Shown here: positions 42,615-50,796 of the stretch, one piece after another | How the letters are laid out: every line of letters begins with the position of its first letter | Numbering within the stretch: the stretch's first letter is position 1 | Program-made: the position numbers and the translations under genes | Assembly (NCBI GenBank): GCA_934085595.1 | Contig: CAKOHK010000002.1 | Span: forward strand, 85,014 to 149,013 | DNA length: 64,000 nucleotides | Direction of reading: 5' to 3' | DNA from: an uncultured Bacilli bacterium | Lineage (GTDB): Bacteria; Bacillota_I; Bacilli_A; RF39; UBA660 | The notes under the pieces: model-generated | Databases searched by the model: none | Told to the model about the DNA's origin: nothing | What the model saw: only the letters and a program-made list of their open reading frames with translations

Positions 42615-43636
42615 TAGTACCAAAAAAATTGAAAAAAGGTGATACTATTGCAATAGTAAGTTTATCTAGTGGAATGGGTGGTGAAAAAGAGTTTTATCAT
42701 CGCTATCTATTAGGAAAAGAAAGACTGAAAAAAGTATTTGGCTTGAGGGTTATTACTATGCCTAATGCTTTAAAAGGCGTTGAGTATTTGTATAAACATC
42801 CTGAAGCAAGAGCAAAAGATTTAATGGATGCATTTAAAAATAAAAAAATAAAAGCAATTATTACAATGATTGGTGGAGATGACAGTATAAGATTATTGCC
42901 ATATATAGATGATGAAGTTATTAAAAATAATCCTAAGATTTTTATTGGTTACTCTGATACAACGATAACACATCTGGTACTATATAAAAATGGAATAACA
43001 TCATATTATGGACCAGCATTATTATCAGAAATAGCAGAAAATGGTAGCATGCATGAGTATACAAAGAAGTATCTTGAAAATGCATTATTTGAAGATAATG
43101 ATATATTAATAAAATCTAGTGAAAAATGGACAAATGATAGAATCGACTGGACAGATCAAAGTAAAGATAATGATTATAGAAAGATGCAAAAAGAAGAACG
43201 CGGATATGAAGTACTTCAAGGAAATGGAGTTTTTGAGGGTAGATTATTGGGCGGTTGTTTGGAAGTAATGAACATGATTATCGGAACAAGCATATGGCCA
43301 AACCTTGATGAGTGGAATAATAAAATTTTATTTATTGAAACAAGTGAGGCAAAGCCTTCACCAGATGAAGTGCTATATTTTTTAAGACATTTATGTGCAT
43401 TAGGAATAATGAATAAAATAAATGGTATTATTTTTGGAAAGCCAAAGGGTGAAACGTATTATGAAGAGTATAAAAAAGTTATTCTTAAAGCAATAAAAGA
43501 TGAACAAAAATTAGATTTACCAATTTTATATAATGTTAATTTTGGACATACTGCTCCTATGTGTACTATTCCGTATGGACAAAACGCTATTATTGATTTA
43601 GATAATAAGATTATTACTATAGAAAATGGAGAATAA
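42611..43636 (+). CDS. S66-family serine peptidase, MccF/LD-carboxypeptidase type
   Basis: 341 residues. It opens with KKGDTIAIVSLSSGMGG, has TMIGGDDSIRLLPYID, the nucleophile Ser in FIGYSDTTITHL, a Glu in LFIETSEAKPS and a His in VNFGHTAPMCTIPYG: the Ser-Glu-His triad of S66 peptidases. GRLLGGCLEVMNMIIGT is a family mark. The family includes LD-carboxypeptidases of cell-wall recycling and MccF, which cleaves the aminoacyl-nucleotide toxin of microcin C and gives self-immunity. The neighbouring synthetase paralogues make an MccF-type immunity role attractive, but recycling remains possible. It ends the cluster. Confidence 0.85.
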   Translation: MIVPKKLKKGDTIAIVSLSSGMGGEKEFYHRYLLGKERLKKVFGLRVITMPNALKGVEYLYKHPEARAKDLMDAFKNKKIKAIITMIGGDDSIRLLPYIDDEVIKNNPKIFIGYSDTTITHLVLYKNGITSYYGPALLSEIAENGSMHEYTKKYLENALFEDNDILIKSSEKWTNDRIDWTDQSKDNDYRKMQKEERGYEVLQGNGVFEGRLLGGCLEVMNMIIGTSIWPNLDEWNNKILFIETSEAKPSPDEVLYFLRHLCALGIMNKINGIIFGKPKGETYYEEYKKVILKAIKDEQKLDLPILYNVNFGHTAPMCTIPYGQNAIIDLDNKIITIENGE

Positions 43637-43936
43637 TTAGCAAAAACGAAAAAATATATACTATTGTAAAGGGAACGGTGTAAAACGAATAAAATATTAT
43701 TATTAAGTGGACCGAGCAAAACAGTAGGATATAACGAAGAAATTAAAAAAGGTAATTAAAACATGATTTAAACTCCAACTCAAAAAGGAGTTTTTAATAA
43801 CACAAAAATTAACTAATGCTATTCAATTCCATGTTATCATTTATAAAGATTGTTTTTCTCATCCAAACAAGTAGGATAATTAGGCAATATATGATATAAT
43901 ATTCATATATAATTTACTAATAAAAGGAAAAATAAT
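43637..43936 (+). other. Intergenic stretch with a broken frame and a promoter
   Basis: About 300 bp. A short stretch near 43684-43759 reads as NKILLLSGPSKTVGYNEEIK before a stop and has no start codon, so it may be the N-terminal remnant of a lost gene. It is followed by a terminator (separate entry) and by a TGATATAAT box (43892-43900) serving the HipA-like gene. Confidence 0.5.
43769..43796 (+). terminator. Intrinsic terminator (copy 1 of a repeated element)
   Basis: Stem AAACTCC / GGAGTTT (43769-43775 and 43786-43792) plus T-run. A nearly identical element follows the C39-like gene at 45758. Confidence 0.75.
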
Positions 43937-45109
43937 ATGAAAAAACTAACACTTATGAATAAAAATAAAAAAATATTTGATTTCATTTATGATGAAGAAG
44001 AACACTATATAGTAACTTTTGAACGAAACTATCCTGAAAATGAAAATTATGCACCATTTGGATTAATAAAAGATGGCGAGATAGATAAAATGCAATTTAA
44101 CAAATGGTGGAAAAACAGGCAAATCCCAGCTTCAAGAAAGGGATTAAAAGAAGTATTACAAGATAGTAATATTTATGATAAAGATAATTTTGATTTATTA
44201 GATACAAAAGCATATTGTTTATCATTGTCAGATCAATATTGGGTAAAACCAACAAGCGAGAATATTAGTTGGGAAAGTATTAATTTTTTTGATAATGAGT
44301 TTTCAGAAGACATAGGTAAAATCTTATTTAATGGAGGAAAAACCACACTAAACTTAAATCTTAATACTCCGGATATGACAAGTAATGGTAACTATGAAAA
44401 AAGATGGAAAATTATAGATGGTGAAAGATACTTATTAAAAGCTGGTAGTAAAATATATAATCAAGAGCCTTTCAATGAACTTATTGCAGCAAAACTTTAT
44501 AAAAGAATACTGAATAAAGATGAATATGTGGAATATGAAGTTATTTTTGATAGTGACAAAGCAATATCAAAATGTAAAAACTTTATTACAAAAGATACAG
44601 AATTAGTGCCAGCATGGAAAATCAATGAGTACTATAGTACTTTAGAAGGTGAAGACAAGTACACACACTATATAAGATGTCTTAACAGTCTAGGCATCAA
44701 CAATGCTCAAACTCTAACAGATAAAATGATAATATGTGACTATATAATTGCTAATAAAGATAGACACCTTAATAATTTTGGCACTATCAGAAATGTTAAT
44801 ACTTTAAAGTTTATCTCTATTGCTCCTATTTTTGATAATGGCTGTTCATTATGGTATGATGAAAATGACATGTACGTAGGTGAGTTCTTTTTAACAAAAC
44901 CATTTGAAGATTATGAAAAAAAGCAACTTAGTCTAGTTAAAAGCTTAGATTGGCTTGATATTTCTAAATTAAAAGATTTCCCAGATGAAGTAGAAGCAAT
45001 TCTTTCACTAGATAAACTACTATCAAAAGAAAGAATAAACAAAATAGTAAATCAAGTAAAACTTAGAATCGAACATATAAGTAAATTAAAAAAAACACTT
45101 GAATCATAA
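43937..45109 (+). CDS. HipA-like kinase-fold protein
   Basis: 390 residues. HipA features appear in the middle: GERYLLKAGS (ATP-binding Lys), PFNELIAAKLYKRI, IIANKDRHLNNFG (catalytic NxDRHxxN loop), and APIFDNGCSLW, where the metal-binding Asp lies. The N-terminal 150 residues are unlike the short HipA N-domain, and no HipB-type antitoxin gene is adjacent. HipA kinases phosphorylate aminoacyl-tRNA synthetases such as GltX and induce dormancy. Whether this one is a toxin is not certain; it could be a stand-alone regulatory kinase. It has its own promoter and a peptidase gene follows 39 bp later. Confidence 0.75.
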   Translation: MKKLTLMNKNKKIFDFIYDEEEHYIVTFERNYPENENYAPFGLIKDGEIDKMQFNKWWKNRQIPASRKGLKEVLQDSNIYDKDNFDLLDTKAYCLSLSDQYWVKPTSENISWESINFFDNEFSEDIGKILFNGGKTTLNLNLNTPDMTSNGNYEKRWKIIDGERYLLKAGSKIYNQEPFNELIAAKLYKRILNKDEYVEYEVIFDSDKAISKCKNFITKDTELVPAWKINEYYSTLEGEDKYTHYIRCLNSLGINNAQTLTDKMIICDYIIANKDRHLNNFGTIRNVNTLKFISIAPIFDNGCSLWYDENDMYVGEFFLTKPFEDYEKKQLSLVKSLDWLDISKLKDFPDEVEAILSLDKLLSKERINKIVNQVKLRIEHISKLKKTLES

Positions 45110-45148
45110 ATAAATTAATAACTTTATAAAAAAGAAAGAGAAAACAAT

Positions 45149-45733
45149 ATGGGTAAAGAAATAAGACCGTATAAACAAAGAGGAAATACTTGTGCTATTG
45201 TTTGTATGATGATGGTACTAGAACATTATAAAATTATTCCTAAAGCAAATTGGTATGATGAAAGAAGGCTATACAAAATATATAAATCAAAATATATAAA
45301 CGGAACACCATTTTCAGCTATAGCATACCATATGTCTAAAAATAATTTAGAAGTTGCAATCTATCATGAACATAATGAGCTATTTAAAAATAATCAGAGC
45401 ATTATTAATGAACTAGACTTTAAATTAGCTATGAATGAATACAAAGAATATTTAAAATATGCGGTAGATAGTGGCACAAAAATCATAAATGGTATAAATA
45501 TAAACATTGATATCTTAAAGAATAAATTACAATCTAATAATTTAATAATATTAGCAGGAGAAATCCTAGGCACTTATCATGCTATTTTACTTACTGGATA
45601 TAATCAAAATGGATTTGAACTATGTGACCCACTATATAAAACAAAACAGAATAAAACATTTAAAGAAATAGAAGATTTTATGAATACGAATATAGGAAAA
45701 TGGTTTATAACTGTCAAAGGCAGAACAAACTAA
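45149..45733 (+). CDS. C39-like cysteine peptidase
   Basis: 194 residues. RGNTCAIVCMMMVLEHY near the N-terminus places a catalytic Cys in a helix in the way of papain-like C39 peptidases; GTYHAILLTGYN has the His and CDPLY the Asp. C39 enzymes cleave double-glycine leader peptides or act as peptidases of other kinds; here there is no ABC transporter part and no signal peptide, so it is probably cytoplasmic. It shares a transcript with the HipA-like gene, which suggests a joint, unknown function. Confidence 0.7.
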   Translation: MGKEIRPYKQRGNTCAIVCMMMVLEHYKIIPKANWYDERRLYKIYKSKYINGTPFSAIAYHMSKNNLEVAIYHEHNELFKNNQSIINELDFKLAMNEYKEYLKYAVDSGTKIINGININIDILKNKLQSNNLIILAGEILGTYHAILLTGYNQNGFELCDPLYKTKQNKTFKEIEDFMNTNIGKWFITVKGRTN

Positions 45734-45757
45734 AAGAAAATACTCAAATCATAATTT

Positions 45758-45784
45758 AAACTCCGACTCAAAAGGAGTTTTTAA
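45758..45784 (+). terminator. Intrinsic terminator (copy 2 of a repeated element)
   Basis: Stem AAACTCC / GGAGTTT (45758-45764 and 45774-45780) with T residues after it. It differs from the copy at 43769 by one base and one indel over about 30 bp. Confidence 0.75.
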
Positions 45785-45819
45785 ATAAGACAAAAGATCA
45801 CCTAACACCACACTTCATA

Positions 45820-45848
45820 TTGAAAAACAATAATATTTATAGTATAAT
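45820..45848 (+). promoter_or_regulatory. Promoter of the sigma-factor gene
   Basis: TTGAAA at 45820-45825 and TATAAT at 45843-45848, 17-bp spacer. Confidence 0.7.
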
Positions 45849-45882
45849 ATGAATACTTTTTAGTAATAAAAAGGGGGATATT

Positions 45883-46509
45883 ATGAAAATGAGTGAAAAG
45901 AATAATCTTTTATTTGAAAAGTATAAAAGAAATAAAACAGAGTCTTTAAGAGAACAAATATTTTTTAAAAACATAAAATTAGTAGATATAGCAGTATCAA
46001 TATGTCTTGATTATTATAATGCAAGTGAAATTAATATATCATCTATAGATATTGATGATATGTATCAAACAGGTTATGAAGCATTATTATCAAGTATAGA
46101 TAATTATGACTTAAGTTATAATGCTTCATTCTCTGGATATGCGATTAAAGCAATAATAAGAAAAATAGACAGGTGCGTTGGAAGAGTAATAAAAAATAGT
46201 CCAAATACTATAAACATAAAAACTGACATATCAGAACTTGCTATAGATGAAGAATACATTGGAACAGAAGAAGAAGCACTAGAAAAAGTATCTCTTGATG
46301 AAATAATGAAAATAATAGAAATATTACCAGAAAGAAAAAGACAAATAATTCAAATGAGATTTGGAATATGTGGTTATAGAAAATACACTTGCTTAGAACT
46401 AGCAGACATATTTGAAACTACATTTCAAAACATTTTATATTTAGAAAGAAAAACAATAGAAATAATAAAAGGAATACACGAAGGAACTTATAATAGAGTT
46501 TTAAAATAA
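45883..46509 (+). CDS. Sigma-70-family RNA polymerase sigma factor
   Basis: 208 residues; ATG at 45883 after GGGGG. Region 2 is seen in DIDDMYQTGYEALLSSIDNY and YNASFSGYAIKAIIRKI (core binding and -10 recognition). Region 4 is LPERKRQIIQMRFGICG followed by YTCLELADIFETT and QNILYLERKTIEIIKG (helix-turn-helix for -35 recognition). The protein lacks region 1.1 and most of region 3, so it is an alternative sigma in the sporulation/flagellar size range. No anti-sigma gene adjoins it. The regulon cannot be seen from here. Confidence 0.85.
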   Translation: MKMSEKNNLLFEKYKRNKTESLREQIFFKNIKLVDIAVSICLDYYNASEINISSIDIDDMYQTGYEALLSSIDNYDLSYNASFSGYAIKAIIRKIDRCVGRVIKNSPNTINIKTDISELAIDEEYIGTEEEALEKVSLDEIMKIIEILPERKRQIIQMRFGICGYRKYTCLELADIFETTFQNILYLERKTIEIIKGIHEGTYNRVLK

Positions 46510-46569
46510 AAGTATAAATTGAAACAATATTTTAGTATAATAAATATATAATAGAAAGAAAGTGAAAAA

Positions 46570-47397
46570 ATGATAGTACTAAATGGTAAAGAATTAAGCA
46601 GTAAGATAAAAGAAAATATTAAAAATGAAGTAGATAAATTAAGTATAAAGCCAAAACTTGCTGTTATAAGTGTAGGTAATGATGAAGCAAGTAAAGTATA
46701 TGTTAGAAATAAAGAAAAAGCATGTAATTTAGTTGGTATAGATTTTGAACTATTTCATTTTGATGAAAGCACTGATGAAGAAATTATAAGATTAATAGAA
46801 GAATTAAACTTTAATGATAATATAAGCGGTATACTACTTCAGTTACCACTACCATCTAACTTGAATGAAGAACTTTTGATAAATCATATAAGTTATTCAA
46901 AAGATGTAGATGCTTTAAGTACAATATCAAAAGGACTACAAGGAAATAAAGATTGTTTATTTGTTCCATGCACAGCAAAAGGAATAATTAGATTATTAGA
47001 TTACTATAACATACCACTTGAAGGTAAACATGTTGTAGTAGTTGGAAGAAGCAAACTAGTCGGAATGCCTGTTAGCACTGAATGTTTAAAAAGAGATGCT
47101 ACTGTAACTATATGCCACAGTAAAACAAAAGATTTAAGTTACTACACTAAACAAGCAGACATACTTATAGTTGCTACAGGAAATAAATACTTAATTGATA
47201 AAACAATGATTAAAGATAACTCTGTCATAATAGATGTAGGAATAAATAGAGAAAACAATATATTATATGGAGATGTTAATATAGATACAGAAAGTATATG
47301 TTATGCAAAAACACCAGTTCCAGGAGGAGTAGGACCAATGACAGTAGCAATGTTACTTGAAAATACACTCCTAGCATACAAAAATGTAAACAAATAA
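46570..47397 (+). CDS. folD: Bifunctional methylene-THF dehydrogenase/cyclohydrolase
   Basis: 275 residues, the normal FolD length. YVRNKEKAC includes the catalytic YxxxK lysine; GILLQLPLPSNLNEE, KDVDALSTISKG and PCTAKGIIRLLDYYN follow; VVVVGRSKLVGMPVS binds NADP; and PGGVGPMTVAMLLENT ends the protein. It interconverts 5,10-methylene- and 10-formyl-tetrahydrofolate in the cytoplasm. The stop is followed at once by the asnS promoter, so it is a separate transcription unit. Confidence 0.95.
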   Translation: MIVLNGKELSSKIKENIKNEVDKLSIKPKLAVISVGNDEASKVYVRNKEKACNLVGIDFELFHFDESTDEEIIRLIEELNFNDNISGILLQLPLPSNLNEELLINHISYSKDVDALSTISKGLQGNKDCLFVPCTAKGIIRLLDYYNIPLEGKHVVVVGRSKLVGMPVSTECLKRDATVTICHSKTKDLSYYTKQADILIVATGNKYLIDKTMIKDNSVIIDVGINRENNILYGDVNIDTESICYAKTPVPGGVGPMTVAMLLENTLLAYKNVNK

Positions 47398-47398
47398 G

Positions 47399-47427
47399 TT
47401 GACAAACAAGTTTTAGAGAATTATAAT
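47399..47427 (+). promoter_or_regulatory. Promoter of the asnS-gatCAB operon
   Basis: TTGACA at 47399-47404 and TATAAT at 47422-47427 with a 17-bp spacer, just after the folD stop. Confidence 0.85.
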
Positions 47428-47433
47428 TAGTTC

Positions 47434-47650
47434 ATAAATCGAAGAAGTGAAGAAGTAGTATATAAATACTTTAAAGAGAGTTAACGTTTGGTGTAAGTTA
47501 ATAAGTTATATATATGAATAACATCACAGAGTGAAATATTGAAATGCATAATGTATAAAGTAAATATTTCCGGCATAGCCGTTATATAATAAGTTAAATT
47601 AAGGATGGTACCGTCTAATAGACGCCTTTGGTATCATCCTTTTTATTTTA
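47434..47650 (+). ncRNA. T-box riboswitch, probable Asn specifier
   Basis: The AAGGATGGTACCGTC T-box sequence (47601-47615) forms the 5' arm of a terminator with GGTATCATCCTT (47630-47641) and a T-run. Upstream lies an AGAGAGTT stem I region and a CGGCATAGCCG hairpin (near 47571-47581). In GAATAACATCACAGAG an AAC triplet at 47520-47522 is the likely specifier, fitting asparagine and the asnS gene downstream. Uncharged tRNA(Asn) would prevent termination. Confidence 0.85.
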
Positions 47651-47665
47651 GGAAGGAGAATTATT

Positions 47666-49045
47666 ATGGACGTAAAAGATTTATTTAAAGATATTGAATC
47701 ATATGAAGGGAAAAGTGTTACTTTAGAAGGTTGGGTAAGAAATAATAGAAGTCAAGTATCATTTGGATTTATTGATTTTAATGATGGAACTTATTTCAAA
47801 AACCTACAATTAGTTTATGATAATACATTAAAAGATTTTGATGAGATTAGTAAAATTAGAGTAGGATGTGCTATTAAAGTAACAGGTACTATTGTAAAAT
47901 CAGAAGGAAAAGGACAAAGTCATGAATTAAAAGTTTCAAGTATAGTATTACTAGGAGATTGTCCGGAAAACTATCCAATACAACCAAAGAAACATACAAG
48001 AGAGTTCTTAAGAGAAATGGCATACTTAAGACCAAGAACTAATCTTTATAATGCTATATTTAGAGTAAGAAGTGTAGCTGCTCAAGCAATACATGAATAC
48101 TTTGCTAAAAACAACTATATATATTTTAACAGTCCAATAATTACTGGAGCTGACTGTGAAGGTAGTGGACAAATGTTTGAAATAACAACACTTGATTTAG
48201 ACAACTTACCAAAAACAGAAGATGGAAAAGTAAATTATAAAAAAGACTTATTTGGAAAGAAAGCATACATAACAGGAACAGGACAACTTCATGGTGAAAC
48301 ATTTGCTATGGCATATAAAAAAATATATACATTTGGTCCAACATTAAGAAAAGAAAACTCTAACACAAAAACACATGCTAACGAGTTTTGGATGATTGAA
48401 CCAGAAGTGGCATTCTGTGATTTAGAAGGAATCATGGATATAGAAGAAGAAATGTTAAAATACATTATTAATACTGTACTAGAAAAATGTCCACTAGAAT
48501 TAGATTTCTTTAGCAAATACGTTGAAAACTGCTTAATAGAAAAACTACAAAAAGTAGTATCAAGGCCATTTGTTAGAATCACACATCATGACGCAGTAGA
48601 TTTATTAAAACACTCTAATGTAAAATGGGAGTTTGAACCAGATTATGATTCAGATATAGCAAAAGAACATGAAAGATATATAACAGAGTTCTATAATGGA
48701 CCAGTATTCATTAAAGATTGGCCAAAAGATATTAAATCATTCTATATGAAATTAAATGATGATGGTAGAACAGTAGCAGCAGTAGACTTAGAAGTTCCAC
48801 TAGCAGGAGAATTAATGGGTGGAAGCCAAAGAGAAGATGACTATGATAAACTAATAACAAGAATGAAAGAATTAAATATTCCAATAGATAACTTAGACTG
48901 GTATACAAACCTAAGAAGATTTGGTGGATGCTACCACTCAGGATTTGGTCTTGGCTTTGAAAGACTTATAATGTACCTAACAGGAGTAGACAACATAAGA
49001 GATGTTATTCCATATCCAAGAACACCAAATAACTGTGATTACTAG
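47666..49045 (+). CDS. asnS: Asparaginyl-tRNA synthetase
   Basis: 459 residues with an OB-fold anticodon-binding domain first (VTLEGWVRNNRSQVSFGFI), then the class II core. Motif 2 is FGPTLRKENSNTKTHANEFW and motif 3 GFGLGFERLIMYLTG followed by DNIRD and PYPRTP. It charges tRNA(Asn) with asparagine in the cytoplasm. The T-box leader in front is specific for this amino acid. The last core part resembles the cluster gene at 39047, which lacks the OB domain. The gatC gene starts 8 bp after it. Confidence 0.96.
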   Translation: MDVKDLFKDIESYEGKSVTLEGWVRNNRSQVSFGFIDFNDGTYFKNLQLVYDNTLKDFDEISKIRVGCAIKVTGTIVKSEGKGQSHELKVSSIVLLGDCPENYPIQPKKHTREFLREMAYLRPRTNLYNAIFRVRSVAAQAIHEYFAKNNYIYFNSPIITGADCEGSGQMFEITTLDLDNLPKTEDGKVNYKKDLFGKKAYITGTGQLHGETFAMAYKKIYTFGPTLRKENSNTKTHANEFWMIEPEVAFCDLEGIMDIEEEMLKYIINTVLEKCPLELDFFSKYVENCLIEKLQKVVSRPFVRITHHDAVDLLKHSNVKWEFEPDYDSDIAKEHERYITEFYNGPVFIKDWPKDIKSFYMKLNDDGRTVAAVDLEVPLAGELMGGSQREDDYDKLITRMKELNIPIDNLDWYTNLRRFGGCYHSGFGLGFERLIMYLTGVDNIRDVIPYPRTPNNCDY

Positions 49046-49053
49046 GAGGTAAA

Positions 49054-49344
49054 ATGTTCACAAAAGAAAAAATAAATGAATATGCAGATAAACTTTTAAT
49101 AGGACTTACAGACGAAGAATGTACTATGATACAAAGTGAATTTGATTTAGTAAGTAAAAATATGGATTTAATAAATGAAATTGATGATATTAAAAGTACT
49201 GAAATATTAAGTTTCCCATTTGACATGGAAATAGATGATTTATATGATGGAAAGGATACTATAGATGAAATAGAACCTGAAGATTTATTAAGAAATTGCG
49301 ATAAATATGAAGGTAGAGAAGTTGTAGTACCAAAGGTGGTTTAA
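49054..49344 (+). CDS. gatC: Asp/Glu-tRNA amidotransferase subunit C
   Basis: A 96-residue subunit with a helical N-terminus (EKINEYADKLLIGLTDEECT) and the tail YEGREVVVPKVV that is characteristic of GatC. It holds GatA and GatB together in the transamidation complex. It abuts the gatA start. Confidence 0.9.
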   Translation: MFTKEKINEYADKLLIGLTDEECTMIQSEFDLVSKNMDLINEIDDIKSTEILSFPFDMEIDDLYDGKDTIDEIEPEDLLRNCDKYEGREVVVPKVV

Positions 49345-50796
49345 ATGATAGAAAAAACTATAGAAGAACTTCATGAAAACATTATAAATAATAATATTTC
49401 TGTAGAAGATTTAGTAAAAGAATCATTAGATAAATGTCATGAAGCACAAGAAAAAACAAACTCTTTTGTAACAATTTTAGATGATGCAAAACTAGGTAAA
49501 GAAACAAGTAGTATGTTATATGGTATTCCATGTGGAGTAAAAGACAATTTTAGTACAAAAGATATTCTTACAACAGGAAGTAGTAATACTTTAAAAGATT
49601 ATGTTCCATTCTTTGATGCTACTGTAGTTGAAAAACTTAAAAAAGCAGGTGCAGTAATGGTTGGAAAAACAGCGCTTGATGAGTTTGGAATGGGTGGGAC
49701 TGGAACAACAGCACACACAGGAATAATACATAATCCATGGGATACTAAAAGAATGGCTGGAGGAAGTAGTGCAGGAAGTGCAGCAAGTGTTGCATATGGA
49801 TGTTATCCATTCGCCCTTGGAAGTGACACAGGAGATTCAGTTAGAAAACCAGCAGGATACTGTGGAATAGTAGGATACAAGCCAACATACGGAATGATAT
49901 CAAGATACGGATTATTCCCATTTGCTTGTTCACTTGATACAGTCGGAGTACTAACAAGAAGTGTAAAAGATGCAGCGATAGTGGTAGATGCTATCAAAGG
50001 AAAAGATGAAAAAGATATGACTTCTTGGAATAGTGAAAATATACATTTATATAAAAATATAACAGGTAATGTAGAAAACAAAAAACTATTTTACATAGAA
50101 GAAATATGTGATATAAACAACTATACTAATCCAAGTGAAGAACTAATTAAACACTTAGAAAACTTTAATAAAACACTAGAATTATGTAAAAGTTTAGGTA
50201 TGAGTGTAGAAAAAGTAAGTATAGACAAAAAATTATTATATGCTCTTCCAAGTATATATGTAGTTATATCATGTGCAGAAGCAACAAGTAATATGTCTAA
50301 TTTAACAGGAATATCATTTGGCCCAAGAGGAGAGGGTTCTTCATGGGATGAAATGATAAAAGACCATAGAACTAAAGGATTCTCTTCATTAATTAAAAGA
50401 AGATTTGTAATAGGTTCATATGTACTACAAAAAGAAAATCAAGAAAAATATTTCTTAAACGCTAAAAGAGTTAGAAGACTTATTGTTAATAAAATGAATG
50501 AATTATTTGAAAAATATGATGGATTAATTATGCCAGTAGGTAGTGGAATAGCTCCATATTTAGATAATAGTGCTAATATTTTAAAAGAAAATGTAAATCT
50601 TTTAGAAGAACATCTTCAAATCGCAAACTATGGAGGATACCCATCAATAACAGTACCAAATGGATTTATAAATAATATGCCAGTAGGTATAAATATCACT
50701 TGTAAAGTTAAAGATGATGAAAATCTTCTAAATATTGCTTATGCATTAGAAAGTAAAATGGATTATAAAAATCAAATAAGTAGGGAGGAAGAATAA
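49345..50796 (+). CDS. gatA: Asp/Glu-tRNA amidotransferase subunit A
   Basis: 483 residues of the amidase-signature family. GVKDNFSTKD contains the catalytic Lys, GGSSAGSAASVAYG the cis-Ser, and GSDTGDSVRKPAGYCG the nucleophile Ser; then GYKPTYGMISRYG. It releases ammonia from glutamine, which is channelled to GatB. Its start directly follows gatC and its stop overlaps gatB by one base. With GatB and GatC it converts Glu-tRNA(Gln), and possibly Asp-tRNA(Asn), to the amide forms. Confidence 0.95.
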   Translation: MIEKTIEELHENIINNNISVEDLVKESLDKCHEAQEKTNSFVTILDDAKLGKETSSMLYGIPCGVKDNFSTKDILTTGSSNTLKDYVPFFDATVVEKLKKAGAVMVGKTALDEFGMGGTGTTAHTGIIHNPWDTKRMAGGSSAGSAASVAYGCYPFALGSDTGDSVRKPAGYCGIVGYKPTYGMISRYGLFPFACSLDTVGVLTRSVKDAAIVVDAIKGKDEKDMTSWNSENIHLYKNITGNVENKKLFYIEEICDINNYTNPSEELIKHLENFNKTLELCKSLGMSVEKVSIDKKLLYALPSIYVVISCAEATSNMSNLTGISFGPRGEGSSWDEMIKDHRTKGFSSLIKRRFVIGSYVLQKENQEKYFLNAKRVRRLIVNKMNELFEKYDGLIMPVGSGIAPYLDNSANILKENVNLLEEHLQIANYGGYPSITVPNGFINNMPVGINITCKVKDDENLLNIAYALESKMDYKNQISREEE

